Shown here piece by piece: positions 48,141-56,816 of a stretch of 64,000 nt of DNA (position 1 is the first letter of the stretch; every line of letters starts with the position of its first letter). Source of the stretch: Flavobacterium phycosphaerae (GTDB taxonomy: Bacteria > Bacteroidota > Bacteroidia > Flavobacteriales > Flavobacteriaceae); the NCBI RefSeq assembly GCF_010119235.1, contig NZ_JAAATZ010000001.1, positions 3,006,501 through 3,070,500 on the forward strand, given 5' to 3'. Under the pieces are notes generated by a model. That model made no database searches and had not been told where the DNA came from. It saw only the letters and a program-made list of their open reading frames with translations. The position numbers and the translations under genes were made by a program.

Positions 48141-49253
48141 ATGGAAAAGAACAGAAGACTTTGGCTAAAACAAATTGGACTCGGCGTAGCCGGTATGGGT
48201 CTAACCAACTTTGATTCCTTAGCTTCTCCTCTCGCGGCTGAAAAGTTAACTACCGGTTTTAAAGACGAGGCTAACCTAATTTATTTACGCTCCAATGAAA
48301 ACCCCTATGGCCCGTCTCCATTAGCCCGGAAAGCCTTTGTAGACCATGCTACTATTAGTAACCGGTATCATTGGGATATTGAGACCCAACTGATTGCTGC
48401 CCTTGCTCAAAAGCATGGTGTTCAAGAGGAAAACATAGTGTTGGGAGCCGGTTCAACTGAAATTTTAGATATGGTGGCAAAGTTGGCCTCATCAAATAAA
48501 GGGAATTATGTAATAGCAGACCCAAGTTATGATTATTGGACCGTTACCTTAGATACTTTAGGGTTAACGAAAAATAGAGTCCCCCTAACAATCGATAAGA
48601 AGCTTAATTTGCAAGCTATGTTGGAAGCAGTAAACCCGGACACCAAGTTGGTTTATATCTGTAATCCAAACAACCCGACCGGAACCATTTGTGAAAGAGA
48701 AGCCTTGGTCGCATTTGTAACCAAGATTCCACAAAACACCTTGGTACTTATAGACGAGGCTTATTTAGATTTTACCCAACAGCAATCCCTCTGTACTATG
48801 GTAAAGGATCACAACAATATTATTATCGCCAAGACCTTTTCTAAAATATATGGTTTGGCCGGAGCCCGTATTGGGTATGCTATTGCGAACAAAACCATCA
48901 TTGAGGCTATGGCCAATTTGCAATCCAATACCAATAATAGTGTTAGTGTAGTATCAAAACTTGCGGCTATTGCTTCGTTGAAAGATACTGCATTTGTTTC
49001 CAATTGCTACTCCCTGAATGAAGAGGTAAGACACTATACGATCAAGGAACTCCAAAAATTAAATTGTGAGTGCATTGCTTCTACTACCAATTTTATCTAT
49101 TTTTCGCTTTCCAAGTACCATAAGGACTATTTCAAACAATTGGAAAACAATGGCATTCAAGGCGGAAGAATCTATGAAGAGGAAGGTAAATGGACCAGGA
49201 TTACCGTAGGTACCATGGCCGAAATGAAGCAATTTATTAAAGCCATACAATAA
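48141..49253 (+). CDS. HisC-like PLP aminotransferase with Tat-type signal
   Basis: A 370-residue fold-type I aminotransferase resembling histidinol-phosphate aminotransferase. It has LRSNENPYGPSP, VYICNPNNPTGT, IDEAYLDF and the PLP lysine K235 in AKTFSKIYGLAGARIGY. Unlike HisC it begins with NRRLWLKQIGLGVAGMGLTN, a twin-arginine motif followed by a hydrophobic stretch, implying export of the folded enzyme. No histidine genes are nearby, so its substrate is probably another amino acid. Two copies of a 50-bp repeat flank it. Confidence 0.82.
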   Translation: MEKNRRLWLKQIGLGVAGMGLTNFDSLASPLAAEKLTTGFKDEANLIYLRSNENPYGPSPLARKAFVDHATISNRYHWDIETQLIAALAQKHGVQEENIVLGAGSTEILDMVAKLASSNKGNYVIADPSYDYWTVTLDTLGLTKNRVPLTIDKKLNLQAMLEAVNPDTKLVYICNPNNPTGTICEREALVAFVTKIPQNTLVLIDEAYLDFTQQQSLCTMVKDHNNIIIAKTFSKIYGLAGARIGYAIANKTIIEAMANLQSNTNNSVSVVSKLAAIASLKDTAFVSNCYSLNEEVRHYTIKELQKLNCECIASTTNFIYFSLSKYHKDYFKQLENNGIQGGRIYEEEGKWTRITVGTMAEMKQFIKAIQ

Positions 49254-49338
49254 AAACCACCACCAAAAGCGGTTTGGTGCTATAGTTGAGTTGCTTTGTT
49301 TCCGGTTAGTTTTTACTACCGAAACATATCTGTAAAAG

Positions 49339-49388
49339 AAAATAAGGGTGCGCTCCTACGCCAATATTAGGACGCGAAGCAGTAGAAA
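49339..49388. repeat. 50-bp dispersed repeat, copy B
   Basis: This is a direct copy of 47975-48024, differing mainly at the five- and four-base variable blocks. Together they bracket the aminotransferase gene in direct orientation. Confidence 0.85.
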
Positions 49389-49432
49389 AAAGTAAAGGGG
49401 TTGAGAGAGAGGTCGGAAAGCGTAACAGCGTA

Positions 49433-49723
49433 TTAGTCTTTATCATCAAAACGTTTAGAGGGGTCGTCTTTTCTTCGGATGCTGTTGAGGGCTTCTTGGG
49501 TAAAAAGGTTTTTGGGGTAATAGTACTTTCGGCCCATTTTAAAACACGGTACGGTACCGTTGTTGCGGAGCCGTTGTAAGGTGGAGGGACTGCACTTGAG
49601 GAAGCGCTCCATTTGATGGCTGTCGATAAACACTTCACTCACCGCGACCTCTTGATTGGTCAGCAGCATGTTTTTCAACTCTTCTATTGCCCGTTGCAAT
49701 AGCTTAAATTCTTTACTACTCAT
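49433..49723 (-). CDS. Excisionase-like helix-turn-helix protein
   Basis: A 96-residue DNA-binding protein. The core MERFLKCSPSTLQRLRNNG followed by VPCFKMGRKYYYPKN is the winged MerR/excisionase-type HTH_17 pattern common on Bacteroidota mobile elements and in small regulators. The N-terminal part is a charged helix. No integrase or mobilisation gene is adjacent, so it may be a remnant or a stand-alone regulator. Confidence 0.8.
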   Translation of the reverse strand: MSSKEFKLLQRAIEELKNMLLTNQEVAVSEVFIDSHQMERFLKCSPSTLQRLRNNGTVPCFKMGRKYYYPKNLFTQEALNSIRRKDDPSKRFDDKD

Positions 49724-49994
49724 AGGATTACAATTAAATTAAACATTACTAAAACAGCACTATTTATAAGCTATTCCAAACGATACTGATAAAAGTGCCC
49801 CAACTATTCTGTATTTCTTTTGACCGTTCAACCGATTTAACGTATTGAAAGGAAACGACTTAAAATCAAAAACTATGCCTAAATTTCCTACCGGATAGCC
49901 AGCGTGCTTTTTATTAAAAAAAGCTATATCTTTAGCATCAGTAAAACGGCGGATACACTAGGCCGCCTTAGGATAACATTTTAATTGCTTCGTT

Positions 49995-50159
49995 ATGCGA
50001 ATTTTTTTGCCACTGGTTTTTGTACTGCTCTATGCCGCTTGGGTACTGTACCGTGCCCTACTCAAAAAAGATTTACTAAAACACAAAGCCGAGTTGTATG
50101 CCGGGCTGTTTTTTATAGGTGTTTGGGGCGTGTTATACTCCCTGCTCGAGCTGTTTTAA
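49995..50159 (+). CDS. 54-residue two-TM membrane protein
   Basis: A short ORF with convincing membrane topology: MRIFLPLVFVLLYAAWVLYR, a basic loop LLKKDLLKHK, then LYAGLFFIGVWGVLYSLLEL. Charge and hydrophobicity are well organised and it looks like a conserved small flavobacterial protein, although no function is known. A TATCTTTA segment about 60 nt upstream is close to a -7 box, and a GGCGG/CCGCC hairpin lies in the leader. The surrounding gap 49724-50277 holds nothing else I can support. Confidence 0.65.
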   Translation: MRIFLPLVFVLLYAAWVLYRALLKKDLLKHKAELYAGLFFIGVWGVLYSLLELF

Positions 50160-50277
50160 AACGCTGTCGGTACACACCCCACGGGTAGCTTCGGCAAAAC
50201 CTTTGGGCGGGGTTATCGCTTTCAACTTTTACTTATAAGAACTATTATATCCTTTTATTGCTAAACCTATTTCACTT

Positions 50278-51687
50278 ATGAAAAAAGCCGCTTTCCTTAT
50301 TGCCTTTTCACTAACTTCTTTAGTATCCATAGCTCAAGACATCACCGGCCAATGGAACGGTATGCTCAAAGTACCGGGCGCCCAATTGAGGCTGGTGCTT
50401 AACATTACCAAAACCGATACGGGTTACAGTGCCACTATGGACAGCCCCGACCAAGGAGCCGCCGGCATACCGGTAACGACGACCACTTTTGAAAACGGGA
50501 AACTAAGTTTTAGTATTCCGGCCGGGCATATTGAATATACCGGAGAGCTGAAAGACAAAGCCGTGGTGGGCACGTTTAAGCAAAATGGCATGGAGTTTCC
50601 GATGAACTTGTCGCGCGAAGCCATAGAAAAAAAAGAACCGAAACGACCGCAAGAGCCTAAAGAACCTTTTGCCTATTATAGCGAAGACGTAACCTTTACC
50701 AATGCCAAGGACAACATTACACTGGCCGGTACCTTGACTTTGCCTAAAAAAGAAGGCGTGTATCCGGTGGTGATTTTGGTTTCGGGCAGCGGGCCACAAA
50801 ACCGCAACGAGGAACTATTGGGGCACAAACCTTTTTTGGTCTTAGCCGATTATTTAACTAAACAAGGCATAGGCGTATTGCGCTATGATGACCGTGGCGT
50901 GGGAGAATCAAAAGGCGATTTTAAAACAGCTACTACGGCCGACTTTGCTACGGATGCCGCCAGTGCGGTAGCCTACCTGAAAACGTGTAAAGAGTGTAAT
51001 GCTAAAAAGATTGGCATCATGGGTCATAGCGAAGGCGGTGTTATTGCTCCTATGGTAGCCGCGCAGTCAAAAGACGTTAGTTTTATCGTATTGCTGGCCG
51101 GAACCGGTATACCGGGCGATGAGTTACTGCTGTTGCAACAAGAAGCCATAGCCCGTGTAGAAGGTGCTACAGACGCTGAAATAGCCAGCTCTAAAGCCAC
51201 CAACCGCAAAGTGTTTGATATGATTAAAAGTGCTAAAGACGCGAGCATCTTAAACGCTGATTTGACCAAGTACTTAACCAACTTACAGAAAAACCCACCC
51301 AAAGGAGAAAAGGCACCCGCCAAACCCCAAGGCCTAAGCGACGAAGGCTTTGTAGCCCTGCAGGTGAGTCAGATTGCCAACCCGTGGATGACCTATTTTA
51401 TCAAGTATAATCCGGCTACCGCTTTAGAGAAAGTGAAATGTGCGGTACTGGCCGTGAATGGCGAAAAAGATTTGCAGGTACCGCCTAAAGAAAACCTGAG
51501 TGCCATCAACAAAGCCTTGCTTAAAGCAGGGAACAAGAACGTGACACTACACGAGTTTCCGGGCTTAAACCACTTGTTTCAGGAATGTAAAACCGGCTCG
51601 CCTAATGAGTATGCCGATATTGAGCAAACCTTTTCGCCCGATGCTTTAGCCTATGTAGCGCAATGGATAAACAATCAAACCAAATAA
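50278..51687 (+). CDS. Secreted alpha/beta hydrolase
   Basis: A 469-residue exported hydrolase. It has a signal peptide to SIAQ, then a lipocalin-like beta domain (ITGQWNGMLKVPGAQLRLVLN, about residues 20-115), then an alpha/beta-hydrolase domain with VSGSGPQNRNEE, the nucleophile elbow GHSEGG (Ser251), and a late NGEKDLQVPP and GLNHLF carrying the acid and His. Family members are esterases or peptidase-like; the substrate is unknown. Confidence 0.85.
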   Translation: MKKAAFLIAFSLTSLVSIAQDITGQWNGMLKVPGAQLRLVLNITKTDTGYSATMDSPDQGAAGIPVTTTTFENGKLSFSIPAGHIEYTGELKDKAVVGTFKQNGMEFPMNLSREAIEKKEPKRPQEPKEPFAYYSEDVTFTNAKDNITLAGTLTLPKKEGVYPVVILVSGSGPQNRNEELLGHKPFLVLADYLTKQGIGVLRYDDRGVGESKGDFKTATTADFATDAASAVAYLKTCKECNAKKIGIMGHSEGGVIAPMVAAQSKDVSFIVLLAGTGIPGDELLLLQQEAIARVEGATDAEIASSKATNRKVFDMIKSAKDASILNADLTKYLTNLQKNPPKGEKAPAKPQGLSDEGFVALQVSQIANPWMTYFIKYNPATALEKVKCAVLAVNGEKDLQVPPKENLSAINKALLKAGNKNVTLHEFPGLNHLFQECKTGSPNEYADIEQTFSPDALAYVAQWINNQTK

Positions 51688-51763
51688 CGACGGGAGTACC
51701 ACTGCCAAGCGTACTGCTCTGAAACCTCTAACAGGGAGTTGCAGCCCGATAAAGCGGAACCAC

Positions 51764-52402
51764 ATGACCGACAAAACTAAAATAGCGGTAGCAGTCTTTG
51801 ATAAATGCGCAGCGTTGTATCAGGATAGATTTATGGATGTATCGTTGTATCACGATACGTTTGACCGATTTTGTAGTGAAATCAAAAAAGAAAACGCGGC
51901 TGTACTCGAACTGGCTTGCGGGCCCGGTAACATTACGAAATACCTTTTGCAACAGCGTTCGGATTTTAAAATCCTAGGCACCGATTTGGCCCCGAAGATG
52001 CTGGCTTTGGCGCAGGAAAACAACCCTACAGCTCAGTTTCAACTGCTGGACGTTAAAGCTATAGGAGCCAATACCTTAAAGACTACTTACGACGGGGTCA
52101 TGTGTGGTTTTGGCCTGCCCTACCTTAGTCAAGAAGAGGCTATTCGTTTTATCCATCAGGCTTATGGTATTTTAAATACCGATGGGCTGCTGTACCTCAG
52201 CACTATGGAAGACGATTACAGCCGTTCGGGTTGGCAAAAAGGGAGCACCGGTGACGCTATTTTTATGCACTACCATCAGGAAGATTACCTGTCAACTGCT
52301 CTTACAGCAGCAGGATTCAGCATCCTACTCACCGAACGTATAGTATACCCGGCCACCGATGGGAGCCCTATTACCGATTTGATTTTAATAGCCAAAAAAT
52401 AA
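51764..52402 (+). CDS. Class I SAM-dependent methyltransferase
   Basis: A 212-residue methyltransferase. Motif I is VLELACGPGNITKYLL, then LGTDLAPKMLALAQ and a DGVMCGFGLPYL segment; the C-terminus has LTERIVYPATDG. The substrate cannot be read. It stands alone, 76 nt after the hydrolase and 113 nt before another methyltransferase gene. Confidence 0.8.
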   Translation: MTDKTKIAVAVFDKCAALYQDRFMDVSLYHDTFDRFCSEIKKENAAVLELACGPGNITKYLLQQRSDFKILGTDLAPKMLALAQENNPTAQFQLLDVKAIGANTLKTTYDGVMCGFGLPYLSQEEAIRFIHQAYGILNTDGLLYLSTMEDDYSRSGWQKGSTGDAIFMHYHQEDYLSTALTAAGFSILLTERIVYPATDGSPITDLILIAKK

Positions 52403-52515
52403 AGGAGTTACGGTATTAATCCGTAAATTTGTTAGCTACTCGCTCCGCTTCTTTCCTCTAAACGACAGACCGTACTAACTAGGTAAAACACCTATTAACT
52501 GTTAACTTATACATC

Positions 52516-53361
52516 ATGGAACAACAACTGGAAGAAATTCGTGACCAACAAAAAGCGTCATGGGACAAGTTCTCCCCCGGCTGGAAGAAATGGGACGAAC
52601 TGATGATGGATTTTCTAAAACCCATGGGCGATGAAATTATTCAATTACTACAACCCAAAGCCACCGATGTGGTTTTAGATATAGCAGCAGGAACCGGCGA
52701 ACCGGGACTGTCTATAGCCACTAAGGTGACTAACGGAAAAGTAATTATCACTGATTTATCGGAAGACATGTTGGCCATAGCGCGCGAAAATGCTATGCTG
52801 CGGGGCATTACTAATATTGAAACCCAAGCTTGTGACGTGTGCGAGTTGCCGTTTGCCGACAACACCTTTGACGCCATCAGTTGCCGGTTTGGCTTTATGT
52901 TTTTCCCCGATATGCTTTTGGCGGCCAAAGAAATGGCACGGGTCTTAAAACCGGGCGGACGCATAGCCACTGCTGTATGGAATGGCCCTGAAAAGAACTT
53001 TTGGGTAACCGCTACGATGGGTACCATCAACCGCAATATGGAGTTACCGCCACCACCACCCGGCGCCCCCGGTATGTTCCGATGCGCCCAAGACGGCTTA
53101 ATAACTGACTTATTTCAACAAGCCGGATTAAAAAACATCAAGCAAACCGAAGTCACCGGCAAACTAAACAGCAAGACGACCGATGAATACTGGAATGTAA
53201 TGACTGAGGTAGCCGCACCCATAGTAGCCGCGCTCAGTAAAGCGGACGAGGCCATGAAAGCTAAGATAAAAAAAGAAGTGTATGAGGCCGTGAATCAACG
53301 CTATCCGGACGGCAACGTACAGATTGATTCGAGTGCTTTAGTCATTTATGGCGAAAAATAG
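52516..53361 (+). CDS. UbiE-like SAM-dependent methyltransferase
   Basis: A 281-residue class I methyltransferase. Motif I is VLDIAAGTGEPGLSIA, then ITDLSEDMLAIARENA, DAISCRFGFMFFPD and ARVLKPGGRIATAVW, the UbiE/COQ5-like signature. No quinone genes are adjacent and the C-terminal region differs from UbiE, so it may act on another small molecule. It ends 26 nt before a strong terminator. Confidence 0.82.
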   Translation: MEQQLEEIRDQQKASWDKFSPGWKKWDELMMDFLKPMGDEIIQLLQPKATDVVLDIAAGTGEPGLSIATKVTNGKVIITDLSEDMLAIARENAMLRGITNIETQACDVCELPFADNTFDAISCRFGFMFFPDMLLAAKEMARVLKPGGRIATAVWNGPEKNFWVTATMGTINRNMELPPPPPGAPGMFRCAQDGLITDLFQQAGLKNIKQTEVTGKLNSKTTDEYWNVMTEVAAPIVAALSKADEAMKAKIKKEVYEAVNQRYPDGNVQIDSSALVIYGEK

Positions 53362-53387
53362 GCGGCAGTACGTCATTCGCAACACTA

Positions 53388-53417
53388 TAGGGATAAAAGT
53401 AAATTATCCCTATTTTT
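53388..53417 (+). terminator. Intrinsic terminator before the aromatic operon
   Basis: TAGGGATAA and TTATCCCTA form a perfect stem with a seven-base loop followed by TTTTT. It separates the methyltransferase gene from the operon starting at 53489. Confidence 0.82.
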
Positions 53418-53488
53418 ATGCTTATAAATTTGATTACAATTAAAAAAATACCAAAAATAACTTTAATTTGTAGTAAACAAACAACACA

Positions 53489-54094
53489 ATGCAATTTGAC
53501 CCTAACGAACTAGAGCATACCGCTGTCTATAAGCTACTTACCGGCAGTGTCATTCCCAGACCCATTGGTTGGATTTCGAGCATCAGTGAAAACGGCGTCA
53601 ACAACTTGGCTCCCTTTTCCTATTTCAATGCCGTGGGCGAGGATCCGCCTCATGTAATGTTTTCTACCGGGCGCGGCAACAACACCAACAAAGACACCCT
53701 TAACAACGTCTTGGCTACCAAGCAATTTGTAGTGAATATGGTAACCGAAGCCTTGGCCGAACCTATGAACCTTACGGCACAAGCAGTACCTTCAGAGGTA
53801 GATGAGTTTGAGCTGGCCGGCGTTACCCCAATTCCCTCCCATAAAATAAAACCCATGCGGGTTAAGGAAAGTCCGATTGCATTTGAATGCGAATTGGTGC
53901 ACCATTATTTCCTCGAAGACCACAAACACGGGGGTGCCTGTGTGGTTATTGGTCGCATAGTCATGATGCACTTTGACGACAGTGTCTTGTTAGACAATTA
54001 CAAAATCAATTTAGAAGCTTACCAACCCATTGCCCGGTTGGCCGGTTCCTATTATTCCAAATTAGGAGAGTTATTCTCTGTCAAAAGAACTTAA
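53489..54094 (+). CDS. Flavin reductase-like FMN-binding protein
   Basis: A 201-residue split-barrel flavoprotein: SVIPRPIGWISSIS, NNLAPFSYFNAV and a C-terminal YQPIARLAGSYYSKLG. Such proteins reduce flavin or act as oxidoreductases. The stop is followed directly by the ATG of the hydroxylase gene (TAAATG), so the two are made together. A role in supporting aromatic hydroxylation is inference. Confidence 0.85.
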   Translation: MQFDPNELEHTAVYKLLTGSVIPRPIGWISSISENGVNNLAPFSYFNAVGEDPPHVMFSTGRGNNTNKDTLNNVLATKQFVVNMVTEALAEPMNLTAQAVPSEVDEFELAGVTPIPSHKIKPMRVKESPIAFECELVHHYFLEDHKHGGACVVIGRIVMMHFDDSVLLDNYKINLEAYQPIARLAGSYYSKLGELFSVKRT

Positions 54095-56392
54095 ATGAAA
54101 ATAGCAGTTATAGGTGGCGGTCCGGGTGGACTCTACTTTTCCATATTGACCAAAAAAGCGATGCCTGATTGTCAAATCGACATCTACGAGCGCAACAAAC
54201 CCGACGACAGCTTTGGTTTTGGCGTGGTCTTCTCTGATGAAACCTTAGGGGAGTTCCTTAAACGCGACATGCAGTCGTATGAATTAATAAGAAGTCAATT
54301 CGCTTATTGGGATGACATCATAGTAGCCCGCGACGGACAAGCAGTGAGCATCGCCGGAAACGGGTTTTGCGGCTGTTCGCGAAAGACTTTGTTGCAATTA
54401 CTACAACAACGCTGTCGCGAGGAAGGAGTCAATTTGCATTTTGAGCAAAATATAGACGATTTAAGCCCCTATAAAGACGCAGACATCATCTTAGCCGCCG
54501 ATGGCATAGGAAGTCTAATCAGAACGCGTTATGAAAAGGAATTCGGGACTACCATTGCCTTAAAGAAAAACCGCTTTGTATGGCTGGGATCTACCAAACC
54601 ATTAGATGCCTTTACTTATTTCTTCCGCACCACACCTCACGGAACTATAGTAGCGCATACCTACCAATACGAAGCCGGCATGAGTACCTGGATCTTTGAA
54701 TGCAGTGAGGATACTTGGCAAAAACACGGTTTTGAAGTGACCAATGAAGCCGACACCATGGCCAAAATAGCGGAAATCTTTAAAGAAGAGCTCGACGGTC
54801 ATCCCCTGATTTCTAATAAATCACACTGGCGTCAGTTTCCGCACGTTACCAATAAAAACTGGTATCATGATAATATCGTTTTGTTGGGCGATGCCAAAGC
54901 CACGGCCCACTATTCTATCGGTTCGGGAACTAAACTGGCAATGGATTGCGCGATTGGCCTTTCTGACGCGGTGATTGCTCATCCTAATGATGTGCAGGCT
55001 GCTTTTGCACAATACGATAAAACCCGTAGAAATACGGTAGAAATGATACAACATGCCGCTCTGGTTTCACTGGACTGGTTTGAAAACATGGACCGCAACA
55101 ACCAGCATCCCTTCTATCAATTTGCTTTTGGGTGCATGACGCGGGCCAAGAAAGTAACGTATGAGAACTTAAGACTGCGCGACAAATCGTTTACCGATAA
55201 GGTGTTGACGGAATTCAATACCCTTCAAAAAAGTGCCACCACCGAAATACCGGCCGCTTTTACCAAATTCCGATTACGGGAAATGGAGCTGGAAAACCGC
55301 ATCGTGATGTCGCCGATGGGACAATATAGCGCGGAACATGGCAACATTACCCCTTGGCATTTGGTGCATTACGGTAGTAGAGCCACCGGGGGTGTCGGAC
55401 TGATAGTAACCGAAATGACAGCAGTAGCTGAGACAGGACGTATTACTTTAGGTTGTGCCGGTATATATACTCAGGAACAAGTGATTAAATGGAAAGACAT
55501 AACCGCTTTTATTCATCAAAACAGTCGTGCTAAAATAGGCATACAACTGGGGCATTCCGGTCGCAAAGGCGGGGTTAAAAAACCTTGGGAAGGCACTAAT
55601 GAGCCTATAGACTTGCCTTGGGATTTACTATCAGCTTCACCGATTGCTTTTAATGACAAGCTGCCTATTCCGCGAGAAATGAATACCGCTGACATGGAAA
55701 CTATTGTTAGCCAATTTGTACAAGCCACTAAGCATGCTGACGAAGCGGGGTTTGATTTAATCGAATTGCAAGCCCATCACGGGTTTCTGTTGGCTTCCTT
55801 CCTATCGCCGCTGACCAATATTCGAACCGACGAATTTGGCGGAAGCATTGCGAATCGTTTGAAATTCCCGCTGACGGTTTTTAGTGCCATGCGAAAAGTA
55901 TTCCCGCAACACAAGCCGATGTCGGTCAGAATCTCCGCTTCGGATTGGGCTGAAAACGGCATTTCAGAAGAAGAAGTAATCACCATAGCTACCGCTTTTA
56001 AAGAAGCCGGTGCCGACATCATCAATGTTTCTACCGGAAATACCGTCGAACATCAAAAACCGCAAGTAGGCCGAATGTGGCAAACACCTTTTGCTGATGC
56101 CGTTAGAAATACCGTTCATATCCCTACCATAACAACCGGTTACATTCAGGATATTGACCAAATCAATACCATTATCCTAAACGGCAGAGCTGATTTAGTA
56201 GCCTTGGGCCGACCGCTATTGGCCGATGCTAATTTTGTTAGAAATGCTCAAGCCTACGAACAAGTAGAAGCCGCTGATATTCCAAAGCCCTACAAAGCAG
56301 GAAGCTCGCACTTATACCCTTTAAAAGCAGCCGAGAGAAAACAAACGGAAAGCATGAAGAAAGCGCTGAAACCTAAGAGCAATGAAAAGTAA
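54095..56392 (+). CDS. Salicylyl-CoA 5-hydroxylase / 2-aminobenzoyl-CoA monooxygenase-reductase type fusion
   Basis: A 765-residue two-enzyme fusion. The N-terminal half is a PHBH-type FAD monooxygenase: VIGGGPGGLYFSIL (residues 4-17) and VLLGDAKATAHYSIGSG. The C-terminal half (from about 385) is an old yellow enzyme barrel: NRIVMSPMGQYSAE, IQLGHSGRKG, LQAHHGFLLASFLSPLTN and FGGSIANRL. This layout is known only from SdgC-like salicylyl-CoA 5-hydroxylase and 2-aminobenzoyl-CoA monooxygenase/reductase. The gentisate dioxygenase downstream favours salicylyl-CoA as substrate. Confidence 0.88.
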   Translation: MKIAVIGGGPGGLYFSILTKKAMPDCQIDIYERNKPDDSFGFGVVFSDETLGEFLKRDMQSYELIRSQFAYWDDIIVARDGQAVSIAGNGFCGCSRKTLLQLLQQRCREEGVNLHFEQNIDDLSPYKDADIILAADGIGSLIRTRYEKEFGTTIALKKNRFVWLGSTKPLDAFTYFFRTTPHGTIVAHTYQYEAGMSTWIFECSEDTWQKHGFEVTNEADTMAKIAEIFKEELDGHPLISNKSHWRQFPHVTNKNWYHDNIVLLGDAKATAHYSIGSGTKLAMDCAIGLSDAVIAHPNDVQAAFAQYDKTRRNTVEMIQHAALVSLDWFENMDRNNQHPFYQFAFGCMTRAKKVTYENLRLRDKSFTDKVLTEFNTLQKSATTEIPAAFTKFRLREMELENRIVMSPMGQYSAEHGNITPWHLVHYGSRATGGVGLIVTEMTAVAETGRITLGCAGIYTQEQVIKWKDITAFIHQNSRAKIGIQLGHSGRKGGVKKPWEGTNEPIDLPWDLLSASPIAFNDKLPIPREMNTADMETIVSQFVQATKHADEAGFDLIELQAHHGFLLASFLSPLTNIRTDEFGGSIANRLKFPLTVFSAMRKVFPQHKPMSVRISASDWAENGISEEEVITIATAFKEAGADIINVSTGNTVEHQKPQVGRMWQTPFADAVRNTVHIPTITTGYIQDIDQINTIILNGRADLVALGRPLLADANFVRNAQAYEQVEAADIPKPYKAGSSHLYPLKAAERKQTESMKKALKPKSNEK

Positions 56393-56395
56393 TAA

Positions 56396-56426
56396 GGAAT
56401 TACGAATTAGGAATTATGAATTACGG
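56396..56426. repeat. Left inverted repeat flanking the four-helix-bundle gene
   Basis: An AATTACGAATT-type repeat begins four bases after the hydroxylase stop. Its inverse at 56785-56813 matches at 27 of 29 positions. A third, direct-type copy is at 60527-60566. Confidence 0.82.
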
Positions 56427-56443
56427 ATTTGACACTATAGCTT

Positions 56444-56797
56444 ATGAAAAAGGATAATATTGTTCAAATAAAGAGCTATGCTTTTGCGGTTAAGATTATT
56501 AAGACACATCAATTTTTGTGTACCACTAAAAAAGAATATGTTTTGAGTAAACAACTTTTGCGCAGCGGTACTTCCATCGGTGCTAATATCGAAGAAGCCA
56601 TTGGAGGGCAAACTGATAAAGATTTTTATTCAAAACTCACCATTGCCTACAAGGAGGCACGGGAAACGCATTATTGGATTAGGCTTATGAAAGATACCGA
56701 CTATCTTACTGAAGAAGAATCCAACGATTTATTAAAAGACACTGATGAATTATTGAGAATAATTGGTTCCATCCAAAAAACGCTCCGTAATTCCTAA
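56444..56797 (+). CDS. Four-helix-bundle protein (S23/23S intervening-sequence family)
   Basis: A 117-residue all-helical protein of the family first seen in 23S rRNA intervening sequences: KEYVLSKQLLRSGTSIGANIEEA and KLTIAYKEARETHYWIRLMKD are diagnostic. The molecular role is unknown; relatives assist diversity-generating retroelements. It interrupts an otherwise tight catabolic operon. Its last codons (RNS) and stop lie inside the right flanking inverted repeat, so gene and repeats appear to have moved in as a unit. Confidence 0.88.
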   Translation: MKKDNIVQIKSYAFAVKIIKTHQFLCTTKKEYVLSKQLLRSGTSIGANIEEAIGGQTDKDFYSKLTIAYKEARETHYWIRLMKDTDYLTEEESNDLLKDTDELLRIIGSIQKTLRNS

Positions 56798-56813
56798 TTC
56801 ATAATTCGTAATT
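56785..56813. repeat. Right inverted repeat flanking the four-helix-bundle gene
   Basis: This is the inverse of 56396-56426 with two mismatches. It supplies the end of the upstream gene and stops three bases before the ATG of the ligase gene at 56817. Confidence 0.82.
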
Positions 56814-56816
56814 AAC

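Noticed and set aside
49985..50188. 67-codon plus-strand frame overlapping the 54-residue membrane protein
   Set aside because: The overlapping frame from 49995 has coherent membrane helices, whereas this one is Cys/Arg-rich without structure. It is a shadow frame.
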